Part shown: piece after piece, positions 1 through 6,704 of the stretch
Position numbering within the stretch: position 1 is the stretch's first letter
Layout of the letters: each line of letters begins with the position of its first letter
Source: Desulfovibrio sp.
GTDB taxonomy: Bacteria > Desulfobacterota > Desulfovibrionia > Desulfovibrionales > Desulfovibrionaceae
Assembly (NCBI GenBank): GCA_028708195.1
Contig: JAQVZK010000094.1
Coordinates: 1-8,408 of the forward strand
Direction of reading: 5' to 3'
Length of the DNA stretch: 8,408 bases
Notes under the pieces: generated by a model
Database searches by the model: none
Told to the model about the DNA's origin: nothing
The model's input: the letters and a program-made list of their open reading frames with translations, nothing else
Position numbers and translations under genes: made by a program

Positions 1-1198
1 TACCGTAAATCCGCTTTCTCTTCCCGTGCGCAGCATTTACGGTGATCTGGATGCCCTTGCCCTGGCAGCCATGCCCCAGATGCACCCAAACAGGCTGGCT
101 GTGCAGACCGAGGCCATGCTCTCCAGCTGGCACGGCCAACTGCCAAGGGCCGAACGCCTTTTTGAACGGGCCTCAGGCCTGGGGCTCGCGCCGCGCGATG
201 TTGCTAACTACCGTGCGGCCAATGCCATCTATGATGGCGATGCTCCCTATGCAAATCAGCTGGCACGCACGGCACTTGCCGTGGACCCTGAAAGCATACG
301 CGCCGAAAAGCTGGTGGAGCAGGCCCGGCGCATGCTGCGACCACGAGTTTCCTTTGTTCCCCGCTGGTGGAGCGATAACGCAGACCGCAGCTATGCCGAG
401 TACAAACTGCAATTTTCTACCCACGTCAGAGAAAACCTGGCTGCCACATTTCACGTCTCCGACATCACGTGGCGCGATGATGAAAATACGCAGCACGGTC
501 GGGGTGTTGGTGTGGGCCTGCGCTATTATCCTTTCAAGCAGCACTGGCTGGACCTGACCGTGGGGGCAGTGCTGCGCGACGGCAATGGGGAAAATGGCGC
601 TGGTTTTGGGCAGTGGGGCGCGAGCTGGCGTGGGGCATATGCCACTGACACTCTGAACCTCAACGGCATCTATACCGTTACGTACAACAGAGAATCCATT
701 GAAACCGGGCAAAGCATTGAGGAAGGCATTTACGCGGACCGCCTGGCTTTTTCCAGTCAGGCGCGGTTTTTGAACTGGGGAGTGCTCGAAACAGAGGTGT
801 ACGGCGTATCCCGTACAGGCGGTAACAAAACCGTGGGCATGACGTTAAGCCCGCTCTATATCCTGTGGGACAAACCTCAAATTCGTGTGGGCTATCTTTT
901 CGGCATGGCAGACAGCGACCACAATCCGCAGGAATATTACGCACCACAGGAATATATTAACCATATGGCCATTGCTTCTGCCCAGTACGAAATTTTTGAT
1001 GGCGTCAGCCTTCGGGGTATGGTTGGGTACGGCACGGCAAAAACCAAGAGCAAGGATTGGGAACAGGTTGTGCGCTACAATACGCAGATCAACTGGAAGG
1101 CCAGTGATGACTGGAACTTCAACGCCACCTATCAGCGCCTTGAGCTGCCAGCCTACACTATGGATCAATTTTCTTTAGGCGTACAATATATATTCTAA
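1..1198 (+). CDS. PgaA-like TPR/beta-barrel outer-membrane polysaccharide export porin, C-terminal part (5' truncated by window)
   Basis: The reading frame is open from base 2 at the window edge and ends at TAA 1196-1198, so the true start lies upstream; the GTG at 26 is very likely internal. Counting from that codon, residues 20-100 are helical with two TPR-like units (around AERLFERAS and ANQLARTALAVDP). From about residue 105 to 390 the protein changes to alternating aromatic/polar beta strands rich in W, Y and G and ends in Phe (QYIF), the usual C-terminal signature of an outer-membrane barrel. A periplasmic TPR region followed by a barrel of about 285 residues is the layout of PgaA, which exports partly deacetylated poly-beta-1,6-N-acetylglucosamine. 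The following hydrolase and deacetylase genes support this role. PelB also joins TPRs to a porin, so a different exported polymer is possible. The barrel call is firm; the PgaA assignment is moderate. Confidence 0.68.
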   Translation, partial: TVNPLSLPVRSIYGDLDALALAAMPQMHPNRLAVQTEAMLSSWHGQLPRAERLFERASGLGLAPRDVANYRAANAIYDGDAPYANQLARTALAVDPESIRAEKLVEQARRMLRPRVSFVPRWWSDNADRSYAEYKLQFSTHVRENLAATFHVSDITWRDDENTQHGRGVGVGLRYYPFKQHWLDLTVGAVLRDGNGENGAGFGQWGASWRGAYATDTLNLNGIYTVTYNRESIETGQSIEEGIYADRLAFSSQARFLNWGVLETEVYGVSRTGGNKTVGMTLSPLYILWDKPQIRVGYLFGMADSDHNPQEYYAPQEYINHMAIASAQYEIFDGVSLRGMVGYGTAKTKSKDWEQVVRYNTQINWKASDDWNFNATYQRLELPAYTMDQFSLGVQYIF

Positions 1199-1227
1199 CC
1201 ACCGGGCGCGGTTATGATAATTGTTAC

Positions 1228-1233
1228 GGGGGG
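1228..1233 (+). promoter_or_regulatory. G-run ribosome binding site of the GH18 gene
   Basis: A run of six G lies directly against an in-frame ATG at 1234 but six bases before a second ATG at 1240. Only the second has normal Shine-Dalgarno spacing, so it decides the start. Confidence 0.5.
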
Positions 1234-1239
1234 ATGTTC

Positions 1240-2265
1240 ATGAAGTTTCTGCTTTTGGCAACTCAAAGCCTGTGGTTGTTCTGTTGCGCGGTTCCGGCCT
1301 TTTCTGCCACCAGTGCCTGGGTGGCAGAATGGGACATGAAGGACGGTCTGGCCGAAGTGCGTCAAGGCAAGTTCAACGATATCATACTGTTTGCCGCCTA
1401 TTTTACCCCTGAGGGCAAACCGTTTCTCACCCCTTCGCTGCAGCGTGCTGTCAGCGGCGGTGTCACGCCCTATCTGGAAAAAGGGCAGGGGCTCTATCTT
1501 TCAGTGGTCAACGATGTCGTGCGCGCACCGGGCCAGTCAGTCATGAAAGACCCGCAGCTGGTCAAAAAACTTATGATTAGTGAGCAGAGCCGAAACCAGC
1601 ACCGGCAGGATCTGCTGAACCTGCTTGCCAGTGGCCCCTTTACGGGGCTGGAAATAGATTACGAAAAGGTAGACACGGAGGACTGGCCGGTACTGCTGGA
1701 TTTTGCGCAAGAGTTGCACGGCATTCTCGCTGCGCAGGGGAAAAAACTGCGCTTTCTGCTGGAGCCCAAAAAACGTTACCTCACATCAAACCTGCCATCA
1801 GGCCCGGAATATGTCATCATGGGCTATAACCTGTACGGCGGGCACAGCGGCCCCGGCCCCAAGGCCGACGCAGATTTTTTGGGCAAGCTGGCCCAATGGA
1901 CAGCCCACATGCCGCAAAAACCCGGCATGGCGCTGGCCGCGGGCGGTTTTGCCTGGGGGCTTGGCAAGGTTATAAGCCTTGATGAAGGCACAGCAGCGGC
2001 ATGGGCCAAAAGCGCAAACGCGAAAGTCCGGCGGGATGAAAAAAGCGGTGGCCTGTATTTTGTTGCCGCTGGCAACATAGCCCACAGCCCCGTGCCTTCA
2101 CGCGATGCCAATGGCGACGTGTATGAAGTGTGGTATGCAGACGGCGCAACGCTAGCCCACTGGGCGGACGTTGCCAAAAAACTCGGCTTCGGTGAAATAT
2201 CCGTCTGGCGTTTGGGGGGCAATACCGGGCAGTCGCTCATGAAAATGGCGGAGGCGCTGCCATGA
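1240..2265 (+). CDS. Secreted glycoside hydrolase family 18-type protein (exopolysaccharide hydrolase/chitinase-like)
   Basis: A 341-residue protein from the ATG at 1240; the ATG at 1234 would add two residues but leaves no room for a ribosome binding site. Residues 1-23 form a signal peptide ending in AFSA. The GH18 active-site strand is FTGLEIDYE, with D140 and the catalytic acid E142; the first Asp of DxDxE is Glu here (E138). Other family landmarks are MGYN (residues 194-197, the M-x-Y-D strand) and the final-strand Trp, W323 in SVWRLGG. It is a single domain with no chitin-binding or LysM module seen. GH18 enzymes cleave beta-linked N-acetylglucosamine polymers. Placed between a PgaA-like porin and a deacetylase, it probably trims the exported polymer in the periplasm, as the C-terminal domain of PgaB does. 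The stop overlaps the next start (ATGA), implying translational coupling. Substrate is inferred. Confidence 0.8.
   Translation: MKFLLLATQSLWLFCCAVPAFSATSAWVAEWDMKDGLAEVRQGKFNDIILFAAYFTPEGKPFLTPSLQRAVSGGVTPYLEKGQGLYLSVVNDVVRAPGQSVMKDPQLVKKLMISEQSRNQHRQDLLNLLASGPFTGLEIDYEKVDTEDWPVLLDFAQELHGILAAQGKKLRFLLEPKKRYLTSNLPSGPEYVIMGYNLYGGHSGPGPKADADFLGKLAQWTAHMPQKPGMALAAGGFAWGLGKVISLDEGTAAAWAKSANAKVRRDEKSGGLYFVAAGNIAHSPVPSRDANGDVYEVWYADGATLAHWADVAKKLGFGEISVWRLGGNTGQSLMKMAEALP
2250..2254 (+). promoter_or_regulatory. GGAGG ribosome binding site for the beta-helix/deacetylase gene
   Basis: A perfect GGAGG inside the end of the GH18 gene, seven bases before the ATG at 2262. It supports that start over any later one. 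Confidence 0.7.
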
Positions 2266-4406
2266 GCAGATATCATTCCCCTTGTTTTCTCACGGTGCTC
2301 CATCTGCACTGGCCTGCCACCCGTACTGGCATACAGCGGGCGGGCATGGTGGCGTGCATTCTGGCCTGCCTGGCCGTTGTGTCCTACGGCTGGGTTCTGG
2401 CTCACGCCGCCGACCAACTCGCGGAGCGTGTCATTCATGTGGCCGCCGGGGCAGAAAAAGGCGATGGCAGCAGCCAGCGCCCCCTGCCGACCATCAATGC
2501 CGCGCTGAAGCTGGCCCGGGCTGGCGATACCATTGCCATAGCGCCGGGCGCATACGTTGAGCATGTTCGCGTACATTTGCCCAATTTGCGGTTTATTGGG
2601 TCGTTTACAGCAGAAAATGAGCCACTTGTAAGAATTGTAGCGCCAGAAAACAGCCGAAAGCCTCTTGTGGAGGACAGCCACAGCAGCCTGTGGAGGGGAG
2701 TGGCCTTCCATTCCGACGCCGGCCCGGTGATGGAATTACGCGACTTTTCGGGCAGTTTTGAACACTGCCTCTTTGAAAAAGGTGGTCCTACCTCATCGCT
2801 GAACATTTACGGGGGCTCACCCCAGTTCAAGTCATGCACCTTTGCGGGGCAACCCGGCCCAGGGGCGAGCGTTAACCTTGATTCTGGGCATAAGGGCAAG
2901 GGAACAGTATCATTCAGCTATTGCCTTTTCAAAAATATGGAAGGCAGTGCGTTTCTGCTTCGCGGCGAAGAAGACGTGCAGATAATCAACTGTCTTTTCG
3001 CCAACTGCGACACCATTCTTATGCGCTATGACGGCGTAATGTCTTCTGTTTCTGCAATTAATAGTGTTTTTTACCTGAACTCCCGTCCAAAACTTTTTCT
3101 GCAAGGCGACTCAGCCCCCAAGGTGCGGCTTGAAAACTGCCTGTACTCACCTTCGCCCGGTGATTATATGGGCTGGCAGGCCAAAGCCCTTGATCATCAG
3201 CCTGAAATTGAAGCTGTCAACTGTATTACGGCCTCACCGCGCTTTATGGGCGGGCGGCATGCCCTGGTCAATCTTTGCGTGGACGACACGGTTAATGCCC
3301 CTATATGGGTACAGCTTACCACTCTGGCAGAAAAATTGGGGCTTACCATCAGTCTGGCCCTGAATATTGATGCGCTCACGCCGCACTATTGGGATATCAT
3401 CAAAGGGCCGGCGGCCAAGGGTTTTGAACTGGCTTCTCACGGCGCAGTGCATTCAAGCATGGCCGCGCGGGAGAGCATTCGTCTGGCCTGGTACTCGCCG
3501 GGGGCTCAATCTGCCACACTGACTATTGATAATGGCAAAAAGTTTGTTATTCGAGTGGACGGCAAGGAGCTTTTTTCTCGAAGCCTGACCGACGCACCTG
3601 AGATTACCATGTCGGATCTTGTACGCGATCTGCAGGAAAAAGGCTTTCGTGCAAGCCTGGTAGACCTGAGCCACGGCAAAATCCCCGCGCGCCTGCTGGA
3701 ACCTGTTCAGAACAAAGATATTTTTTTCGAACGCAACGCACCGGAACTGGCTATGGATACCGATGCCTACCTGCACTATATGTTGGCAGAGTCGCGGGCC
3801 ATCATTGAAGAAGGGTTGAAGCGCTATCAGTTGCCCCAAAAGACGTGCACAGCCTTTGTCAGCCCGTATGCAGAAACCCGCCCTGCCATAGTGGAAGCTT
3901 TGAAAGATACCGGCTATGTCCTGTCCAGAAGCCGCTCAGAAAAAGTCCTTGTTTCCGCGCGGGAAAGGGTGCGCCTTTCTTTTATTGAAAGTATTTCTCT
4001 CAAAAATTTATTTACCAACATGCCCACAGACAATATGGAAGAAATGTTTCGCATGTTCCTTGATTACCTGAAATATCATGGAATAATAATGGGCCTCTAT
4101 GCACACGGCACAGATGAAGCCACTGTTGAGGAATGGCGTGAACTGATGGAGGTTCTGGCGCATGAACCGGTAATACAAACCCTCAGCCTGGCTGAAATCG
4201 CCGAGCAGGTCAGGGAATTCTGCACTCCTCTTGCAGATGGGAGCTATCAATGCCCCAGCCAGACAGGGCCGGTGCGCGGTGAGGTCTCTTTCAAACCAGG
4301 GCAGGGCTCGCCCCTGCTGGAAGCAGGGCGGCATACCGGGCAGGTTTCAAATTTCTGGGGGCAACCGCTGCCTGTTAACGCCATGCCCAATATCGGCCTG
4401 TATTAA
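2262..4406 (+). CDS. Exported right-handed parallel beta-helix protein with embedded NodB-type polysaccharide deacetylase
   Basis: A 714-residue protein. Residues 27-49 are a hydrophobic export segment after a long, basic N-terminus, ending in AHA-AD, a possible signal peptidase site; it could instead stay as an anchor. Residues 57-104 resemble the DUF1565 start of beta-helix proteins (HVAAG, GDGSSQRPLPTINAAL, AGDTIAIAPGAY). Residues 150-335 are coil repeats of 23-29 residues with a C-[LTV]-[FY] motif. Then comes a NodB-like deacetylase: metal-site Asp pair D341/D342, H393-x3-H397, an SPY loop (534-536) and a late His, H615 (YAHG). About 80 extra residues (405-485) interrupt it after the HxxxH motif. 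The last stretch, SPLLEAG (683-689) to PNIGLY (714), looks like the usual closing segment of beta-helix proteins. Likely role: periplasmic N-deacetylation of an amino-sugar polymer bound by the helix. The domains are clear; substrate and catalytic competence are inferred. Confidence 0.78.
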   Translation: MSRYHSPCFLTVLHLHWPATRTGIQRAGMVACILACLAVVSYGWVLAHAADQLAERVIHVAAGAEKGDGSSQRPLPTINAALKLARAGDTIAIAPGAYVEHVRVHLPNLRFIGSFTAENEPLVRIVAPENSRKPLVEDSHSSLWRGVAFHSDAGPVMELRDFSGSFEHCLFEKGGPTSSLNIYGGSPQFKSCTFAGQPGPGASVNLDSGHKGKGTVSFSYCLFKNMEGSAFLLRGEEDVQIINCLFANCDTILMRYDGVMSSVSAINSVFYLNSRPKLFLQGDSAPKVRLENCLYSPSPGDYMGWQAKALDHQPEIEAVNCITASPRFMGGRHALVNLCVDDTVNAPIWVQLTTLAEKLGLTISLALNIDALTPHYWDIIKGPAAKGFELASHGAVHSSMAARESIRLAWYSPGAQSATLTIDNGKKFVIRVDGKELFSRSLTDAPEITMSDLVRDLQEKGFRASLVDLSHGKIPARLLEPVQNKDIFFERNAPELAMDTDAYLHYMLAESRAIIEEGLKRYQLPQKTCTAFVSPYAETRPAIVEALKDTGYVLSRSRSEKVLVSARERVRLSFIESISLKNLFTNMPTDNMEEMFRMFLDYLKYHGIIMGLYAHGTDEATVEEWRELMEVLAHEPVIQTLSLAEIAEQVREFCTPLADGSYQCPSQTGPVRGEVSFKPGQGSPLLEAGRHTGQVSNFWGQPLPVNAMPNIGLY

Positions 4407-4453
4407 ATGTCAACGCGCTCCTTAGTCAGAATTCCAAGGCGAAAATATACGAA
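4407..4453. other. Convergent intergenic gap
   Basis: Forty-seven bases separate the stops of two converging gene blocks. Only 4-5 base pair stems such as CCTT/AAGG and CAAG/CTTG are visible, with no T-run after them, so no terminator is called. Confidence 0.5.
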
Positions 4454-5518
4454 TCAAGACGGTTGCTTGGTCTGCGTAGCAGAGTCGGCCTTGAACAGTT
4501 TTTTCCACAGGTGATGCCCCATACCAGCGAAAGTTCCCAGCCAGCCTATCAGGGCAACATATATGAACAGATGAGGCACAGTCAGGAGTGCTGGCATCTG
4601 CACAGCTTTGCTGAACATGATAGTACAGGCCGTAAACATGCCCATGGGGAAGACCATGCTCCAGTATGTGGGCACGTAGGCAAAGGGATATTTACGTATG
4701 GCATGCCGCCACACGCCCAGGGCGAGCAGTAAAACCACCCACCAGGCGGCAAACGCCCAGGCCATAAGGGTCATTCCCTTGATAAAGGGCAAAATATCCT
4801 GAAGAAAAGGTGACTCAGGCGCACGCAAAATAAGTTCGCTGCCCGCCAAAGTAGTGATGGCAACAGCTCCGGCGTTGACCCAGTAGGCGGGGTCAAGCTC
4901 TTCGGGAGGCAGGGGCTTGTAGCACAGGCGGTATGTAATAAGCGTGATTACAACGATGTACAGCATGTAGCCTACGCCATACAGGCCCGCAAGAAGCAGG
5001 AAGGCTGTTTCTTTATTCCAGGAGGTATGCCCGATGATCACACACCCCAGGATGACCAGGGCCTGACAGCTCACCGTATTGAGCAGCCAGCCTCCGTTGA
5101 TGCCTTTTTCAAGGGGCATTTTTTCTTTGGCTGTAAACAGGGCGACAAAATCTGCCCAAATAAAGAACAGCCAGACAACCAGTGCCAGCCAGAACAAGGC
5201 GCAAGCCAGATCATAACGTCCCCACAGCAATGCACACTGGTTGGCAAGCAGCCCTGTGCCCGCCACAATGGTCAGATATCCCGGCCCGCGAGCATGATTG
5301 CGCATATCGTCAAGAAACGCATCGGGAAATTGAAAAATCCGCCATATATACACTCCCCACAGCCAGAAAAACATGGCGATGTTGACGTAAAACAGCGCCA
5401 GAGCGCCTGTTTCACAGCCCAACAAATGTAGGGCTATGGACACAATGCCTGTACTCATGACCATAGCAAAGTTTGCAGGCGCTGCCCCCCGAACAAGCAA
5501 GAGGATTTGAGCCCACAT
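4454..5518 (-). CDS. TDT/SLAC1-family (TehA-like) membrane channel or transporter
   Basis: A 354-residue, strongly hydrophobic protein with about ten membrane segments, the expected size and topology for the tellurite-resistance/dicarboxylate transporter (TDT, SLAC1) family. Family-like motifs include PANFAMVMSTGI near the N-terminus (first helix) and FPMGMFTACT near residue 290 (ninth helix). The family includes TehA, the Mae1 malate carrier and the plant SLAC1 channel, which passes chloride and nitrate. The start overlaps the narI stop by one base (TGATG), with GGGGGAA at 5531-5525 as a possible ribosome binding site, so it is the last gene of the nar operon. A role in nitrate or nitrite movement fits this place but is inferred; dicarboxylate or sulfite transport is also possible. 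The C-terminal tail is short and polar. Confidence 0.82.
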   Translation of the reverse strand: MWAQILLLVRGAAPANFAMVMSTGIVSIALHLLGCETGALALFYVNIAMFFWLWGVYIWRIFQFPDAFLDDMRNHARGPGYLTIVAGTGLLANQCALLWGRYDLACALFWLALVVWLFFIWADFVALFTAKEKMPLEKGINGGWLLNTVSCQALVILGCVIIGHTSWNKETAFLLLAGLYGVGYMLYIVVITLITYRLCYKPLPPEELDPAYWVNAGAVAITTLAGSELILRAPESPFLQDILPFIKGMTLMAWAFAAWWVVLLLALGVWRHAIRKYPFAYVPTYWSMVFPMGMFTACTIMFSKAVQMPALLTVPHLFIYVALIGWLGTFAGMGHHLWKKLFKADSATQTKQPS

Positions 5519-6189
5519 CAGATGTTCCCCCAGCGGCGGCGGTAAAGTGTGAAAGGAAAGCTCACATAGGTAATCGGTGCACTGAACAGATGCACGAGCC
5601 GTGTGAAAGGCAGCAGAGCAAATATGGTCAATCCGCTTATAACGTGCAGTTGCAGAAAAAACGGAACAGGAACCATGCGCCCGGGAGCAGGCGTGAAGGT
5701 CAACACGTCGCGCAGCCAGGGGCCAATGGTTGTGAAAGCGTCAAAATGGGCCACATAGGCTTGATACAGACCAGTGGACGCATTGAATCCTATGAGCAGC
5801 AATACGATGATATCCGTGCAGCGCGTCGTCATACGTACCGGGGCGCAGAAAAGGCGGCGCAATAGCAGAATGATAATGCCCAGTAAAACCAGTGGCGCAA
5901 TAACCATACCAGCCACCCCAGCCAGCTCAAGATGCGCCTTTGCTGAAAGTCCCGCGGCGTGGAGCACTTGCGGTGGTACCACAAGACCGATGATGTGTCC
6001 GCCAAGGGAAAGTAATATCCCAATATGAAATATAACAGCCCCTACACAAAGAAAGCGGGCCTCCAGGAACTGGCTCGAACGGCTGTTCCATTGATCCTGG
6101 GCATAGATATAGCGCAAAATCAATCCGCAGATAAGTATTGTCAGGCAGAGATAGGGATAGACCACAAAGGCAGTGATGAAGGCTTTCAT
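5518..6189 (-). CDS. narI: Respiratory nitrate reductase gamma subunit (cytochrome b)
   Basis: A 223-residue integral membrane cytochrome b with five hydrophobic helices, matching E. coli NarI (225 residues) along its length. It anchors NarGH to the inner membrane, oxidises quinol at the periplasmic side and passes electrons through two b hemes to NarH. The four heme-ligand histidines are present: H55 and H65 (FHIGILLSLGGH) and H182 and H200 (LQLHVISG and TRLVH), with the same 10- and 18-residue spacings as E. coli H56/H66 and H187/H205. Other shared stretches are VYPY near the N-terminus, LRY before the first loop and RRLF in the middle. The start overlaps the narJ stop (ATGA at 6189-6186) and has GAGGAG at 6200-6195, five bases upstream. 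High certainty. Confidence 0.95.
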   Translation of the reverse strand: MKAFITAFVVYPYLCLTILICGLILRYIYAQDQWNSRSSQFLEARFLCVGAVIFHIGILLSLGGHIIGLVVPPQVLHAAGLSAKAHLELAGVAGMVIAPLVLLGIIILLLRRLFCAPVRMTTRCTDIIVLLLIGFNASTGLYQAYVAHFDAFTTIGPWLRDVLTFTPAPGRMVPVPFFLQLHVISGLTIFALLPFTRLVHLFSAPITYVSFPFTLYRRRWGNI

Positions 6190-6704
6190 ACAGGCTCCTC
6201 ACTAGTTGGGGCGCAGGCCCCCATGACGTGTGCGGCAGCACGGAGCAAACCCGCCCAAGGGCTTTGCGTCTGCTCAAGGGCGTCACTGATGCCACATACT
6301 GTCGGCGTAAATTTTTCACATAAGCAACTGGTAGCCCAAGGCGGGGCCACTGCCATGAATTCCAGAACAAGGGGCAGATAATCCGGCATTTCCTCTGCCG
6401 GCGGCTCGCATCCGGCATCCCGATATAGTTCTGTGAATGCGGCCAGAGCGCGGCCCTGGAGAGGTGAATTGCCGTAAGCATGGCTTGTCAGGTACAAACT
6501 GCCTGCGGGGTTGAGGTCAAAGTAACGTACAAAATCCGCCTGCATGTCCAGAAGCGGCGTGTTTGCCATATATTCCAGAAAACTGCTGGTCTCAGTCAGA
6601 TTCGGATGATTATGCCTGCCCAATTCTTCTCCAAGCAGTTTCAGATCTTCATCGGGGTAGCGCAAAAGATTGGCCAGGTGCAAAAAAACGTCTGGATATG
6701 TCAT
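6186..6704 (-). CDS. narJ: Nitrate reductase molybdenum cofactor assembly chaperone
   Basis: A 172-residue cytoplasmic chaperone of the NarJ/TorD-like helical family. It is not part of the final enzyme but binds apo-NarG, helps insertion of molybdenum cofactor and Fe-S, and holds the complex back from NarI until mature. The family signature is the stretch FVRYFDLNPAGSLYLTSHAYG at about residues 58-78, close to the FDLTPNVSLYLT region of other NarJ proteins. A longer frame from an ATG at 6740 would overlap narH by 40 bases; the ATG at 6704 is chosen because it gives an ATGA overlap with the narH stop and has AAAGGAAGG five bases before it. The length is shorter than E. coli NarJ (236 residues), mainly at the C-terminus, which is common outside the enterics. 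Confidence 0.92.
   Translation of the reverse strand: MTYPDVFLHLANLLRYPDEDLKLLGEELGRHNHPNLTETSSFLEYMANTPLLDMQADFVRYFDLNPAGSLYLTSHAYGNSPLQGRALAAFTELYRDAGCEPPAEEMPDYLPLVLEFMAVAPPWATSCLCEKFTPTVCGISDALEQTQSPWAGLLRAAAHVMGACAPTSEEPV

Noticed and set aside
1196..1214. Inverted repeat TAACC/GGTTA after the porin stop
   Set aside because: Only five base pairs with a nine-base loop and no T-run; too weak for a terminator.
1213..1218. TATGAT, a possible -10 box before the GH18 gene
   Set aside because: No -35-like hexamer at about 17 bases upstream, and the leader would be only about 15 bases; more likely chance in an AT-rich gap.
1824..2711. 295-codon open frame on the minus strand
   Set aside because: It lies opposite two well-supported genes, has no recognisable motif and low-complexity composition; it is a shadow frame.
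5473..5865. 130-codon open frame on the plus strand across the narI/channel junction
   Set aside because: It is antisense to two clear genes and shows no protein-like features.
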